Shown here: piece by piece, positions 24,290-36,954 of the stretch | How the letters are laid out: each line of letters opens with the position of its first letter | Position numbering within the stretch: the stretch's first letter is position 1 | Assembly: GCA_026874595.1 (NCBI GenBank) | Contig: CM049320.1 | Coordinates: 9,241,464-9,305,463 of the forward strand | Length of the DNA stretch: 64,000 bases | Direction of reading: 5' to 3' | DNA from: Sipunculus nudus | Taxonomy: Eukaryota > Annelida > Sipuncula > Golfingiida > Sipunculidae | Notes under the pieces: model-generated | Seen by the model: only the letters and a program-made list of their open reading frames with translations | The model's database searches: none | What the model was told of the DNA's origin: nothing | Position numbers and translations under genes: made by a program

Positions 24290-25775
24290 ATATATATAAA
24301 ACTACTGTTGGCTTAGAATGTACTTGATGTGAAACAACGCAACATATGATATTACCGACGACAGTTAACACACAGGCATGTAGTATCTTGGCGGAAGATC
24401 ACATGCCTACGCTACATGATATTAGCGGGTAAACAAAGAAATCAAATGAATTATAGGTGAGTCGGCTTTGTTTATCGTTTGACAGAGAAAATATAGATTT
24501 AGAAAATTTAGTAAATGATAACTTTTGACCGACTATCACCAAAAAAAAACCTTTCATCTGGAAATGATATTTACTGACTCTATAATTTTCAACTGAACTG
24601 TTGAAAATTTGGGGAATGTAGTGTGTTAAATGTAAGTCAAAACAGCAACACCGTCGAAAGTTTTTTTCAGGTTATGAGAAAATATGAACTTGATTTTTTA
24701 ATGGCCTTGACTTTGGAACAAGTTTGCAAAAGCAAATAAGCCTTGTTTGATATTAGAGATGTACCAACAGTGAAGGATTCAAAGCGATTGTATTAAACTA
24801 AAGGCTTCCTTCAGACACAGAAAAATCTGCCTAAATAAAATTCACTAGATTTTATACGATATTATGTAACCTTGTGAATCACAGATTATGGCCGACAAAC
24901 ATTTTCAAGTTTCAAAACTTTCAAAAACGTTTAACCATAGTTACCACAGAATGAGAGTTTTGTATGAGAATAAAGTCCATGCCATGAAAATAATTATTCT
25001 ACAGTTCAGTTAGATGCTGCCTTATTTTAACAAATTATGAGGGATTTTTAAACTTGTTTTTGATAACCCTGACCATGACCTTTGACGGGAATTGAAAAAA
25101 AAATAGCATTCTAGGAATAATGTGTCCATGTCAAGACTAAAAGTCTTTAAGCGACTTCGTCGAAATTTTAATCTGTATAGAATGCTAAATTCCAGCTATT
25201 TGATAACGCAGTAGAACACATTCACAACAACAGCACAACAGATGGAAATACTGACTTATTGACACAAGATGAAGAAAGCTTCGCCAAACCATAATGAGGG
25301 CAACGTGAAGGCAAATTAAGTGAGGCTGAGGTGGCTATGATCATTTAAAAAAAGCACAAGGAAATAACTATTGGAAGGTTTTGACTCATCTTCACGAAAA
25401 ATAAGAAGATCCCATTTGTAAATGGCATATACTGTCTGATTGAATTTCAAGGCAATTGCTGAAAAATTGTGGCCTTTAGTGTGATTACCGCGAGTCAAAA
25501 CAACACAGCGTTATTCGAAATTGACATCGGCAGTGAACATACATTTTATTTTGCATAATGGCTGAAGGTCAGGAAACGATGGCCATACCATGATATAAGG
25601 TAAATATAATGAGAAATAGGTGAGTAGGTTTAATTATGGTTATCGTTTCACAAAAATATAAAGAAACAGACATTTAGAAGGAATTAATCATCTTGATCTG
25701 TTATGTATATATACCTAAAACAACATTATATCGTGTGAGAATGACAATTAAGAACGTTATACCTTTCGAGACAAT
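24290..25775. repeat. block R4 of the ~310-bp diverged repeat
   Basis: Monomer types appear in the order B, C, D, (part of E), F, A, B. Signature phrases occur near 24,585, 24,785, 25,447 and 25,772. The last monomer is interrupted after 'gagacaat' by the 1,791-bp element, and its other half begins block R5. Confidence 0.7.
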
Positions 25776-27566
25776 AAATCTACTCCGGAACTGTCCACTA
25801 ATAAGGGCCATCTTGCAACTCAAGCCTGCTGGTGGTACAAACAGTGCCTGCTCCAGCACTCACTGGTAATGTTATATAGCATTCACCCTGTTTATAAATG
25901 TCAGCTACATTCTGTGTATTCTTCTCTTTTACACTGTTTTTTTTTTCAACAGAAGGAGTGAAGGAATTCCTGGATTATTTGTAAGCAGATGGATTGCCTC
26001 TTTGTTGGAAAAACAGCCTATTTATTTAAAAGTAGGCCTGTGAGTCATGTTGCATGGCTGGTATACTACAAAAACTCGTCTAAACAATGTTGGAATACAA
26101 TTTATATTTAAATCTGTCAATCAGGTTGATTTAAACCAGGTATTTCTTCAACCTCAGGGTGAGGTTTTCAATCTCAGAGTGTGAGGAGCCAACACATAAG
26201 GAACCACACCGTCAGAGATTGAATTACATTTGAATATTTTACATATGAAATATATATTACATTTGAAATGTCTTTGGTCTGTCCATTTGGTGCCATCATG
26301 TGACCCTAAGTAATCACATGTGTATAATCCTTATTAATATTTTGGGCAATATAAATCAGTAGGAAATGGAGCTTAGCTGTTTCATAGATACTAAAATCTT
26401 CAGTAATTGTTAAATTTATTGTTCACTATGACACTATGACTATAATTTTTTTTTATCTTAATCAATGCTTATTCTAGGGGTGTCTGTATTGGGAAGGGTG
26501 GGGGTGAGGACTCTGAGGAGTATATATCCCCTCCACTTTTAGGCAAGGGGGGGGGGGGGATTGTCAATGTAATCATCCCCCATTATCCAGAGAATAATAT
26601 TTATATATATTACAAATGAAATATATGAATAAATAAATTATAGACTTTGGTTTCATTTATGATTTAACTATGAAATATTATGTATTTAAAAATGGTTTAG
26701 AATTAACATATACCTCATTTTTTTAAACTTATACTTAATTGAAAAATATTTGAAATGTGTCACACAGACAATAAAAGGTATAAATGTCCCAACTCTGATT
26801 ACCTTCCCACGCCTGTCATCCCACACGCGTTCCCCCTCGCGAGTCAACCCCCCCCCCCCCCCACACACACTCAACCATGCAACTATATGATAACTGAAGA
26901 CATATATAACAAGAACAGAGCGTACAAACTTTAAGTATTATATCTGTATTCTGATTCTGTTTATTTATATTTAAGTTCGGTATTATGAAATGATATATTT
27001 ATGTACTCATCATTATTAGAGGAAATAAGAAATCAAACGATCGGTTGATTGTTTGCAATACCTTTACAACTAGTGGCTCAGGGTCCAGTGTTAAAAGCCC
27101 TACATGTGTCGGACATGTTATCTTTAGAAGTCATTATTTTAAAAAGATATAACTGATATTTTCCCAAATACTGACATTAATCCTAATAACACCTTAATTG
27201 ATAGATACCAAATTAGTTAAAAATGAGGCATGATATAAACACTGTCTCTGTCTTATTTACATTCAAGAGGTTATTGGCACGTGTATCAAGTCTGATATAT
27301 TTCTCCTGTGATCTGAATTTGGGATATTAATAAATCTCAAGGTTTCTATGTGTAGCTTCAGTAGCTGCATATGTTATCCATCTGGCAGCATTTAATTCTG
27401 ATTATCCATGGTCATTTACAGATTAATCTAAGTGATAGGGACCCTAGATTATACACACAGCCCTATGTCCAGACTACTGCTGTGAGTCACCGCCTCTGGC
27501 CACCAGACACTGTTTGTACCACATACAGGCCTGTGGTGAGCTTACAGGGAGTTCCGGATAAGGTCT
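25776..27566. mobile_element. 1,791-bp element with terminal inverted repeats
   Basis: The left end AAATCTACTCCGGAACTGTC and the reverse complement of the right end, AGACCTTATCCGGAACTCCC, match at most positions over about 20 bp. The element splits a type-B monomer of the ~310-bp repeat: 'gagacaat' is on its left and 'attgctgcgaaatttt' on its right, while an uninterrupted copy near 29,372 reads 'tagacaattgctgcgaaa'. This gives a 2-bp target duplication (AT, or TA depending on where the ends are placed), as in Tc1/mariner-like elements. The interior has no recognisable transposase. It holds a G13 run (26,547-26,559) and a C15 run (26,848-26,862). I consider it a non-autonomous DNA transposon of unassigned family. 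Confidence 0.62.
26547..26862. repeat. G13 and C15 runs 290 bp apart
   Basis: G13 at 26,547-26,559 and C15 at 26,848-26,862 on the same strand could pair as a long-range inverted repeat or form G-rich structures. They lie inside the TIR element. The lengths may be affected by sequencing of homopolymers. Confidence 0.7.
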
Positions 27567-27763
27567 ATTGCTGCGAAATTTTAACATAGAATGTGCTAGA
27601 TGTGAAACAACACAGCAACGCAGCAGGCGAAAATTACAGACGACAGTAAACACACAGGCATGCTTACATCTAGGCGAAAGGTCAGAATCCTAGGCTACAT
27701 GATGCTCCCGGCTAAACAAACAAATAAAATGAATTAAAGGCGAATCGGCTTTGTTCATATTTT

Positions 27764-27805
<42 letters not shown>

Positions 27806-29830
27806 AAAATATCGATTTTGAGATGATTGATCAATTGGACCTTTGATCGACCAACACAAAAAAAGAACACTTTCATGTGGGAATGATATTTACTGGCTTT
27901 ACAGATTTCCAGGCAATATCTGCAAAATGTGTGGTCTGTTGTGTTAGATATTAGTCAAAGCAGCAACACATTCGACGAAAATGACAACAACTGATTGACA
28001 AACAGACATACTGGCACAATTGCACCATGGTATTGCTGATTTTAAGTCAAATGAAATGAGCTACATTTTGCATGTGAATTCGACAAAAAAATCATGTTTT
28101 ACAAGATATGAGAAAATATGAAATTCGAGCTTTTTGAGGTCCTGGACTTTGGAACGATTTGGAAAATCAAATAAGAAATATTAGAAATATACCAACAGTG
28201 AAAGTTTTAAAGCGATTGAATGAAAACGGGGGCTTTATTCCGACACGGCAAAATCTCCATAAATAAACTTTTACATATTTTAACCGATAATAGGCCACCT
28301 TGTCAATCACATTTTATATCCGAGTCTCCGCAAGAATAAACCCATTGTCGCCACTTTCAGGTGCAACAATAAAAACTGTAATGTTGTCTGTGGTTTTTGA
28401 GAAAAGGCAGAGTGATAATATCTTGTAGTGTTTAATGTGTGGAGCCCCTGGAAAAAATTCCATAAATAGAAAATTGGTTTTGAGATATTGTATAAAAATA
28501 AAATATACCAGTTTCAAAACGATTGCTGCTAAACCTTATACAATCTCGGACCTTCATAAGTGAAATTTTGTAAAGTCTGATTTAACGAGAAAAAGCCATA
28601 TCATGACAAATTAGTCAACTACAGTTTATGTAGATATTGTCTTATTTTACCAAATTATGAGCAATTTTTTAAAAACTTTCTTTGGTAACCCTGACTTTGA
28701 CCTTTGACGGTTATTTCAGCAATAACATTAGCCTTCCAGGAATAAGGTGCCTTTACCAAGTGAATAAATCTTGCTCTGCATAGTAGGCTTACTGCTGGTT
28801 ATTCAATAACGCAGTAGAAAATTCACAACAGCTCAAGAGATGGACATACTGATATATTGGCAAAAATTCCAGAAAACCTGACCACATCATGATGAGGGCA
28901 ACAATTAGGCAAATACAGTAAGATTGAGGTGGAAGTGACCATTTAAAGAAATGATGAGGAAAATCTATTCTGACGTTTTCGATATCCTTCCTCTATGACC
29001 CATATTCACGAAAAATAATAAGATCCAATATGTAAATGACATATACCATCTGAAATTGAAGGCAATTGCTGAAACATTGTGTCCTCTAGTGTGATAAACG
29101 TGAGTCAAAACAACAAGGCATTAATCGTTAATTAAAGTTGACATACAGTGAACAGACATATATTAAGCATAATGGCGGAAGGTCAGGAAGCTATGGAAAT
29201 ACCATGATATGAGGTAAATATAATGAGAAATAGGCGAGTAGGTTTTCTTATGGATATCTTTTCACCAAGATATAAAGAAATTACTATTTGGAGGTTTCTA
29301 ATAACTCCTGTAACTAGTATATCCCTAAAATAAAAAGATATCATGTGAGAATGACACCTAATAAGGTTATCCTTTTCTAGACAATTGCTGCGAAATTTTT
29401 GCATAAAATGTACTAATTGTGAGGTAACATAACAAAGCAGCAGACAAAATTACCGACGACATGCTTACATTTGGCCGAGGGTTAGAAACCTAGGGGACAT
29501 GGTAATCACATATTATCGCCGAGTCTCCGCATTAATAAACCTATTGGCCCTAGTTTGAGGTACAACAATAAACAATATAATATTGTCTGTAGTTGAGGAG
29601 ATAAGACAGATTGATGAGGTCTTGTACAGTTTAATGTCCGGATCCCATGGAAACAAAAGTTTCACAAATAAAAAATCGGTTTTGATATATTGTTTTAGAT
29701 AAAATATATCAGTTTCAAAACGATTGCTGCATAAATGCGAATTGGAGGACCTTCGTAATCGAAATTTCGTAAACTCACACGATGTCACACTTAACAAAGA
29801 CTTAACAATCATCTTCAGATGGAATTGACT
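27567..29830. repeat. block R5 of the ~310-bp diverged repeat
   Basis: The block resumes the monomer broken at 25,775. Signatures lie at about 27,572, 27,912, 28,215, 28,525, 29,062, 29,375 and 29,722, mostly 300-345 bp apart. Type E is present twice (28,270-28,560 and 29,500-29,770), which explains the two similar - strand frames at 28,314-28,517 and 29,513-29,812. These are readings of the repeat and I do not call them genes. Confidence 0.72.
27767..27803. repeat. (AT)n microsatellite
   Basis: An uninterrupted AT dinucleotide run of about 18 units within block R5. Confidence 0.95.
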
Positions 29831-31240
29831 GTGCCATACGATGAACCTTGGACATTCACAAATTAGATCATGTGACAGACAGGCCCAAAGACATATAAAG
29901 ATATGTTCGTATTAAGAACATTAACACAATATCATTTGGCATTTACAATCATCCACCAAAGTGAAGGTTTGTTCACACTTAACGTAAATGAAGCGTTTAT
30001 CTGCTGGTCAAGGCCGTCAAGGTCTGACAAGGAAGTCTTACACGAGATCTGCTTGATAGTCAATTTAGTGTTCTAAATGTATTTGTCACTCATATAATGC
30101 TGTATAGTGGTTACATTGTGTCCTAGGAATTTAAGAATTTAAGCACAGCTATCGGATAGACTATTCCAAATTTTTAGAATTAAACGTGACAACAAACATA
30201 ATTCCCCGTTTCCTCGACACTGTGGTATTTGGCTAATAAACACTAAGAAACATGGTTTTATTGATAAGAATTTATAATGAAAGCTTTTTTACTTCTCCTT
30301 GGTTTCTGAAGCGACACTAATCAGTGATATTTTATCCTCAAATTGCATCAATGTTGCTTAAATTTTGATTACATATTTAATAAAAATTCCGACACAGCTG
30401 TAAGGGGACACTCCTCCCATGCTAAGACTTCTCGTCTGGCACACACACTCGATAGTCGCGTTTCCTGAACACCTGTCTATGCCCAGCTTTCATTAAAAGC
30501 TAACTATGACCTAATAAGTTGGCCATAATGTTGTGCTGAAACAGAACCTCCCCATCATGGATGCCAGCAAAAGTTATCAGTTACATGCCCGACATATGTT
30601 GTTCTCCTGTTGATCCCAACAGAAAAGAATCGCCGCGAAAATCATTTGAGTACATTCAAATACACTGGAGTGTCCACACCAAACGCCACCTTGCGCCGCG
30701 CTGTAAAGTAAAGCTTAAAATTTGAACACGTATTTTCACTCTCTCTTCCGGGCCCTGACTATCGCCAGACACGTGCATGTGCAGTGTACTTGGTCTAACA
30801 ATCACGGCCATATCGACAAGATAGTGCATTATAAACACGTTCCATTATTAATGTGTCAAAAACAAACTGTCAAATTTACCTGCAAGATTTATATAAGTAA
30901 GGTTAATGACTAATATTCAGCATTATAAATGTAATATAAATTTAGACAGTACTCGTATATAGTAAAAACACTGGTGTTTATTAGTATAACTATGGCATTA
31001 AACTTCAAACTAAAACAGAAAAGAATAATTTTTCATGTAGTGCTGAGCTCATCGTTCAAAATCAATAATGCTGCACGTTCCACATAGCACACATCACAGT
31101 GCTAGCCTCATATTAGTTACAATACAGTGAAACTTCTTATTTAGTATATAATAAAATAATGACTGTAGCATTCCATATAGAAGATACTGGTAACATTCAA
31201 TAAAGAACACGTAAAAGGGCAGTCATCTAGCGACTATAGG
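29831..31240. other. AT-rich DNA, no supported gene
   Basis: Only short chance frames (30,656-30,913 on both strands). A slightly GC-richer patch at 30,540-30,800 has no recognisable product. Confidence 0.45.
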
Positions 31241-31414
31241 TGTCCGCCAATTCACAGAGGCATGGGTAAAGTAGGGGATTGAATGTTCCCAACATGACTT
31301 GACTCCAAATCTGTGGCATCAGAGATGCCAATTAAACTCCTCATATATGTGCAATTTTAAACCGAACACAGATCTACATATAAATACGAGATGCATTTGA
31401 GTGGCCAAAGCAGT

Positions 31415-31468
<54 letters not shown>

Positions 31469-32045
31469 ATAAACCACTCAGAGATCTATGAACAATGAAA
31501 TGTTCAGGTGAATATATAAAACGACTCCTTAGTAAAAGGCTATATATTGTACGAAAACGAACAGGTAGGTGGCACCACCCTCCGGGTTTATGATGGATCT
31601 GGGAAAAAGATTGTAGGTGGCGCCAACAGATGCATCCAAAATCTGTGGACATGTGAAGTTTCAGTTTAATACATAAAATCAATCCTGAGATAAATGCATG
31701 AACGTATTATACAAAATACGTGATTGCAGGTTGTCCAACTAGTTTTTTAAAAGAAAAATCTACCAAAGACTGATGGACATGCAATTTTTTAAGGCCGAGA
31801 CACAAAACCACTTCTAAGAGATGGAAGGACAGCCAAATTTCAGACCAATACATTGAACCACTCCTGAGATATGAATGATTTTTTACCTAAAGCAAACGCA
31901 CGGATGGACGCTACTTAAAAACGATCCCAGATTGCGCCACCAGTCTTAAGTACGAGATGGAAGTATCCAAGATCTATGATCATGCACATTTTCATCACTC
32001 TACATTCAACCACTCCCGAGAAATGGGGAAGTTATCACCTAGACG
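31241..32045. repeat. diverged dispersed repeat, family B (second locus)
   Basis: It shares 'gaggcatgggtaaagta', 'caatacattgaaccactcc' and 'cgccac-agtctt' with 2,280-3,130. Several partial units follow each other with phrases like 'gtggcgccaac' (31,618) and 'gcgccaccagtctt' (31,934). The 88-codon - strand frame here runs into the TA microsatellite and is not a gene. Confidence 0.58.
31417..31466. repeat. (TA)25 microsatellite
   Basis: A perfect TA dinucleotide run of 50 bp, embedded in family B repeat. Confidence 0.95.
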
Positions 32046-32320
32046 CCTAGATTAATACTGCACCAATGATGCTGGGCTACGGAAAGACCGTCCAAGGATC
32101 TCACAAGAGTTCTCGGGAAAAGAACGCGTCGGCGCATCCCGCGTGAAAACAAAGTACCTGCAAAACTCATACAATTAACGTAATTCACCAAACTATACTA
32201 ATCAACTCACTGATAAGGACAAGTCCAATGGGTACCCAGCTTAGAGGAGCTTCACTCTTTTATTAATGAACATGACAACAGTTATTACTCTTTTATATAA
32301 TAAATATTTGTTCAACAAAG
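32046..32320. other. no feature seen
   Basis: Non-coding AT-rich sequence with no repeat relationship noticed. Confidence 0.45.
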
Positions 32321-32560
32321 AAATACAAAAGATAGAACAATATTAAGAATGCTTTTGTCAGAAAAAAGGTAAGAATTATTAGAAGCAATGGTCAAAGGAA
32401 AATTGTTCTTGAAATAACTGTGATTTTAGGCAAAGCTATTTATATATATAAATATAAAAGATAGGACAATATTTAGAATGCTTTTGTCAGAAAAAGGTAA
32501 GAATTATTAGAAGCAATGGTCAAAGGAAAATTGTTCTTGAAATAACTGTGATTTTAGGCA
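32321..32560. repeat. 129-bp tandem duplication
   Basis: The stretch 32,321-32,432 is repeated at 32,450-32,560 with very few differences (one A missing in an A-run, 'gatagaac' changed to 'gataggac'). The offset is 129 bp, with TA-rich linkers. The close similarity marks it as recent compared with the surrounding eroded repeats. Confidence 0.9.
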
Positions 32561-32879
32561 TAATTATATATATATACATAGCTTTAGCGATATTGACAGA
32601 ATCCTCCGACTGCTTACAGTAAAAAGCTTTGCCAAAAACTGTGGACTCTTTTCCGATTTAATAATCCCTTGATTCACAGGCAGATAAGGGCCTACCCTAA
32701 AACAAGATACAAGTTTTAATCTCAAGTATAAGCTGGACCTCCCATGGTATTCCTATGGATATACGAGAGTGATTTTAAAGATGATAAAAATGATAAATTG
32801 ACTTCAGCTTGCGAGTTAGTGCATCATATAATGCCATAAAACATCACCTTTAGTGTCACTGTTCAATCATAACCAACAA

Positions 32880-33260
32880 GAAAAATACATTTTCTACAGT
32901 TGAAATTATAGTGCACGTCTATCCACATTAGGATGTGTGTGTCTTCCCCAGAGATGCACATCGAACAGCTGCAGAACTTTATTTATTTGTGAATCAGCGT
33001 ATGACAGCCCAAGTGCCTCCATGGGTATGCTTTTAGGGAACACTGGTGTTTTGTGCGGATATGTGTGTTTCAGGGTAGTTTGGAATTCGAAGAGCACATC
33101 GGAACATAAGGACCATACATGGAAGGGCCAAGTGCCACGCCGGCTCACTGAAACAGGCTCTTAACACTCGGGGTTCATAACAAGTGCTGTGTAGTATTTT
33201 GCATGCACTCTTTCCGGTAGACAAGGAAGCTGTATATAATACAGAGGTAGCAGTCATAGT
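32880..33260. other. GC-richer patch with overlapping unrecognised frames
   Basis: Open frames of 74-80 codons overlap on both strands (- 32,906-33,148, - 33,033-33,257, + 32,937-33,164). The region is clearly richer in GC than its neighbours. The - strand frame 32,906-33,148 reads like ordinary protein rather than low-complexity sequence, but I recognise no family and see no clear splice sites. It could be a decayed coding exon or a transposon fragment. Confidence 0.25.
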
Positions 33261-34269
33261 ATTAAGACATTACCCAATGCTGTAAAACACTTTCCCATTC
33301 AAAAAGAATAAAATGCATATTTTTAATACTAACTATGAACAATTATCAACAGATTGAAAAAAAAAAACTAGAGAATCATTTATTTTACTTAGAACCGTCC
33401 AAACGAACACACAGGACCAATTGAGTTTAGACAGGTTTTCCGTACTTGGAAATTGGTTTTTGGCCTGGACCGGTAAGCGCTGTGGTTTTAATTACAGGAT
33501 GGCATTGGAAGAAACGATGATAATCAAAGAACAAAAACTACCAAAACAATATCTCGATTCACAGCATGTTAAAAAAGGAAGGGTAGTTATGATTTTTTGA
33601 GGAATGGAGAAAGAGTTTATCTTTAATCTCGATAGCATTTTTCTGTCCATTAAAATTACATTCATACACCAATTTCTGTTGTCTAAGGGTAGGGCACAAG
33701 GACTCACTGCCGGGAAAACGTGAGTTCTTATCTTAGCCAAAGAGTGGCAAGAATGCCCGAGGTTGGGCCCTTCTAGAGATGATAACAAGGGATAACTAGG
33801 AAGCTCTTCCCTAAGACTACAATTTAAACTTGAAAATTATTTGTGCTACCTGTTCAAGATTGATTATATAGATGACATTTCTCATTTATGTGCCATCTTT
33901 AACTCATATTACTAATTATGGATGATAAAACCGATATAACAGTGCTCTTTCGGACATCTTTCGACTCATTAATAAAAGTTGTGAATGTAAGGCCATATTA
34001 TCATCTTAGTCAGCTCAGCGTCATTACCAATGGCTCACATGTTTTTTACTGCTTTGTTATCCAATCGACTACACAGATTCCACCCATTTGTAGATGTTTT
34101 TAAACCAAGGCCAAATATGTCCCAGTAATCCAAAAAGAAGACAAGTAACTTTTTTTAATAATTGGATTGCATGAAAACATCTTTTATAATCTTACTAGCT
34201 CCAACAACGTGACAATGCTCTTTTAGTGAAATCAACGGGTACAAAGCCGGCTTGGCGGAACGTAGCAAA

Positions 34270-34585
34270 TGATGGCTAGGTATCGGTCAAGTACCATACG
34301 TATTGCAATGCGATACCCGGTATAGTTAATGCGATACCCAAAACCTATTGAGCATACACTTCATTTTACTCTGTGTATTACGTCTGATTAAATGCTCTGT
34401 GGGTAAATGTTTTAAAAACAAAAAGATGGTAATTTAAGATAGGGTTGCGTAACTTGAATCTAAATATCTCAGCATTTACGTGTTTCATCGAAACGACGAT
34501 ATAGCATCGGTAACCGTATCGACGTGACGTATCGAAATATATCCTGTTTGAAATATCGGTATATTGATACCGCCCTGCTATAGAC
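34270..34585. mobile_element. possible hAT-like MITE
   Basis: A segment of about 315 bp, dense in GATACC/GGTATC words, opens with 'ggctaggtatcggt' and closes with 'tgataccgccctgctatag'. The reverse complement of that end (CAGGGCGGTATCA) resembles termini seen in hAT-type elements. It sits between copies 1 and 2 of the local repeat and helps explain their longer offset. No 8-bp target duplication was established. Confidence 0.33.
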
Positions 34586-35309
34586 AGAAGCTACTTATTA
34601 TACATAAAGTTTCTGTAAAGCCATATAAGTGGGACCTTTAAAATAGCAATACATTCCAATCAACGATAATATTATATCTCGATCCCCCTGGGACCGCTTC
34701 TGGGGAGTCGCTAAGACAAAACTTAGATCACGTAAAATAAGACAGTATCGCGTACACACATCATTCTGGCGAAAATGTCCTTTCCTGACCAATATCATTT
34801 CAACTGATAATTGCTTTCTGGACCCAGTCGGAAAATGTGATCAGTTATTAACAGATTGAAGAAACAAGAGAAAAAATCATCTATTTCTCGTAGAACCGTC
34901 CAAACAAACAACTTACTTTAGACAGGTTTTCTTTATTTGAATATTGGTCTGTTGGTCTAGATCGGTAAGTGCTTGGGTGTCAATGAAAGCAGGATATTAC
35001 CTGGCATTAGAAGAAACGATGAATAATTCAAGAACACAAAATACCAAAACAACATTATGATTCGCATAATGTTGAACGAAGGAAGGATAAGTATGATTTT
35101 ATAAGTGACGGAGAAGGAGTTTACCTTCAATCTCAATAACATATGCCTCACATTAAAATACCATTACCACACGAATTTTGTAGACTTGGGGTAGGGCCTA
35201 TGACTCATTGCTCACGATGGGTCCCTTACACTTATGGTAAGAAAAAGACTGGACACTTATGAAGGCGGTTACCTCCACCAAGAAATCTGAAAAAAGTAAT
35301 GATTGTGGT

Positions 35310-35331
35310 ACAAATTGTGCATACAATTTGT
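35310..35331. repeat. 9-bp-arm inverted repeat
   Basis: ACAAATTGT and ACAATTTGT flank a 4-base loop. The function is unknown. It is not followed by a T-run and lies outside any gene. Confidence 0.6.
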
Positions 35332-35810
35332 GTTAAGGTCATTATACGAGATGACATCTTGATGCTCCCTTGCACATGGGTCTGAGTCTGACCAAGAACA
35401 CCAATCTGTCTGAATGTTTTGGTTCAAGTGGTCATATTGGTAAAGTCGTCGTTAAGAGCAAAAAAGAAAGAACGTATCGCACACACCCATACACATCATT
35501 TTCTCGTAGACTTTCCATTAAATCAACATATTATCAACTGATAGTTGTTTTCTGGAACCTAACAGGAAATGTGATGAGTTATTAACAATCGGAGGAAACA
35601 AGAGAAAGGCTCATTTATTTTACGTAGAACTCTCCAAACTAACACAATGGATCGCTTGACGTCACCATATTCAACACATTTAACTTTAGACAAGTTTTCC
35701 GTATTTGAATAGTTTTGGACAGTTTGTGTGTGTCGATAAGCGCTGTTCTCCTATTACAGAAGAGGATTCCCAGGCATTGTAAGAAATGAAACAAAAATGA
35801 AATATACATT

Positions 35811-36165
35811 TCGTAATTAACGTCAAGATTCAGCTGTTGAAAAAAGGAAAGGCAAATGTCATGTATTTTAATATGTTCTGCACAAATGATATCATTTGAA
35901 TTTCAAGCAAACGAAATGAAGGTCATTCAAAATCATGAGAATATATTCCTGTGTTTCGAAATACCGATCAAAGGCCGAATGCTGTAGTCTTTTGGTAAAG
36001 CACAGGATTTATAGGCGGGGGAACACGAATGAGGGTCGCAGCCTAAGAGCTGTGCGATTGTTCACGGTTAATTAGATAGGCGGGGAACTGTCGGTTTTCG
36101 GTAGCGGCCTGTAGTTAAGCTTATGGGACTTTTCGATTTTTCTTAGGCAGTTTCTCATTAGTGCC
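35811..36165. other. unique DNA at the left edge of array 1
   Basis: No gene or RNA recognised. A tRNA-like look at 35,975-36,050 did not hold up, because it has no matching B-box and no foldable arms. Confidence 0.4.
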
Positions 36166-36182
36166 GGGGGGGGGGGGGGGGG
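36166..36182. repeat. G17 homopolymer at the array edge
   Basis: Seventeen consecutive G directly precede the first, most degenerate monomer of array 1. The length may be unstable or misread. Confidence 0.85.
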
Positions 36183-36954
36183 CTGGAAGCTTTGGCAGCC
36201 TGTAGTACCCTAAAAAAAATTTGGAGGGGGTAAATTTATAGAAGCATCGCATTAATGTTAAGGTTGCCGGCAGGGGGAGTGAAATGAGAGCGGCCAGCCA
36301 CAGGGGCCCCATGAATCGCACGCGCAAATAGCAGCTATTTGCGACCCTAAAAAATTTTAGGAGGGGGTAAAATTTCTGGTAGCATCGCATTGAGAGTTAA
36401 GATTGCCGCCAGGGGAGTGGACATGAGTGCGGGCAGACAGAGGGGCCCCCATGAATCGCACGCGCAAATAGCAGCTATTTGCTACCCTAAAAAGTTGAGG
36501 AGGGGGAAAATTTCTGGTAGCATCGCATTGAGAGTTAAGATTGCCGCCAGAGGTAGTGGACAAGAGACAGGACTGCCACAGAGGCCCTATGAATCGCACA
36601 CGCAAATAGCAGCTATTTGCTACCCTAAAAATTAGGAGGGAGTAAAATAATAGTAGCAGCGCATGGAGTGTTAAGACTGCCACCAGGGGGAGTGGAGATC
36701 TCAAAGCCTGCCACAGCGGCCCAATGAATCGCACGCGCAAATAGCAGCTATTTGCTACCATAAAAGTTGTGAAGACTGCCGCCAGGGGGAGAGGAGATCT
36801 CAGCGGCCTGGCAGAGGGGTCCCCACGAGTCGCAAGCGCAAATAGCAGCTATTCGCTACCATAAAATATGTCAAGACTGCCACCAGGGGGAGTGGACATG
36901 AGAGTGGACAGACAGGGGCCCCCGTAATCGCACGCGCAAAGAGCAGCTTTTTGC

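Larger units (their letters stand above)
33340..35810. repeat. locally duplicated repeat, three diverged copies
   Basis: Copies begin near 33,350, 34,850 and 35,583. Shared text includes 'taacagattgaa' or 'taacaatcggagg', 'gtagaac-gtccaaac', 'tttagacaggtttt', 'cattagaagaaacgatg' and 'ggtagggc'. Offsets of about 1,500 and 735 bp suggest an original unit near 740 bp with one unit lost or overwritten. Upstream text of copies 2 and 3 also matches (about 34,806 and 35,538). The open frames at 33,492-33,788 and 34,957-35,151 are corresponding parts of two copies. Confidence 0.68.

Noticed and set aside
28314..29812. Two similar - strand proteins suggesting a gene family
   Set aside because: Both are type E modules of the ~310-bp repeat, and the similarity is that of the DNA repeat.
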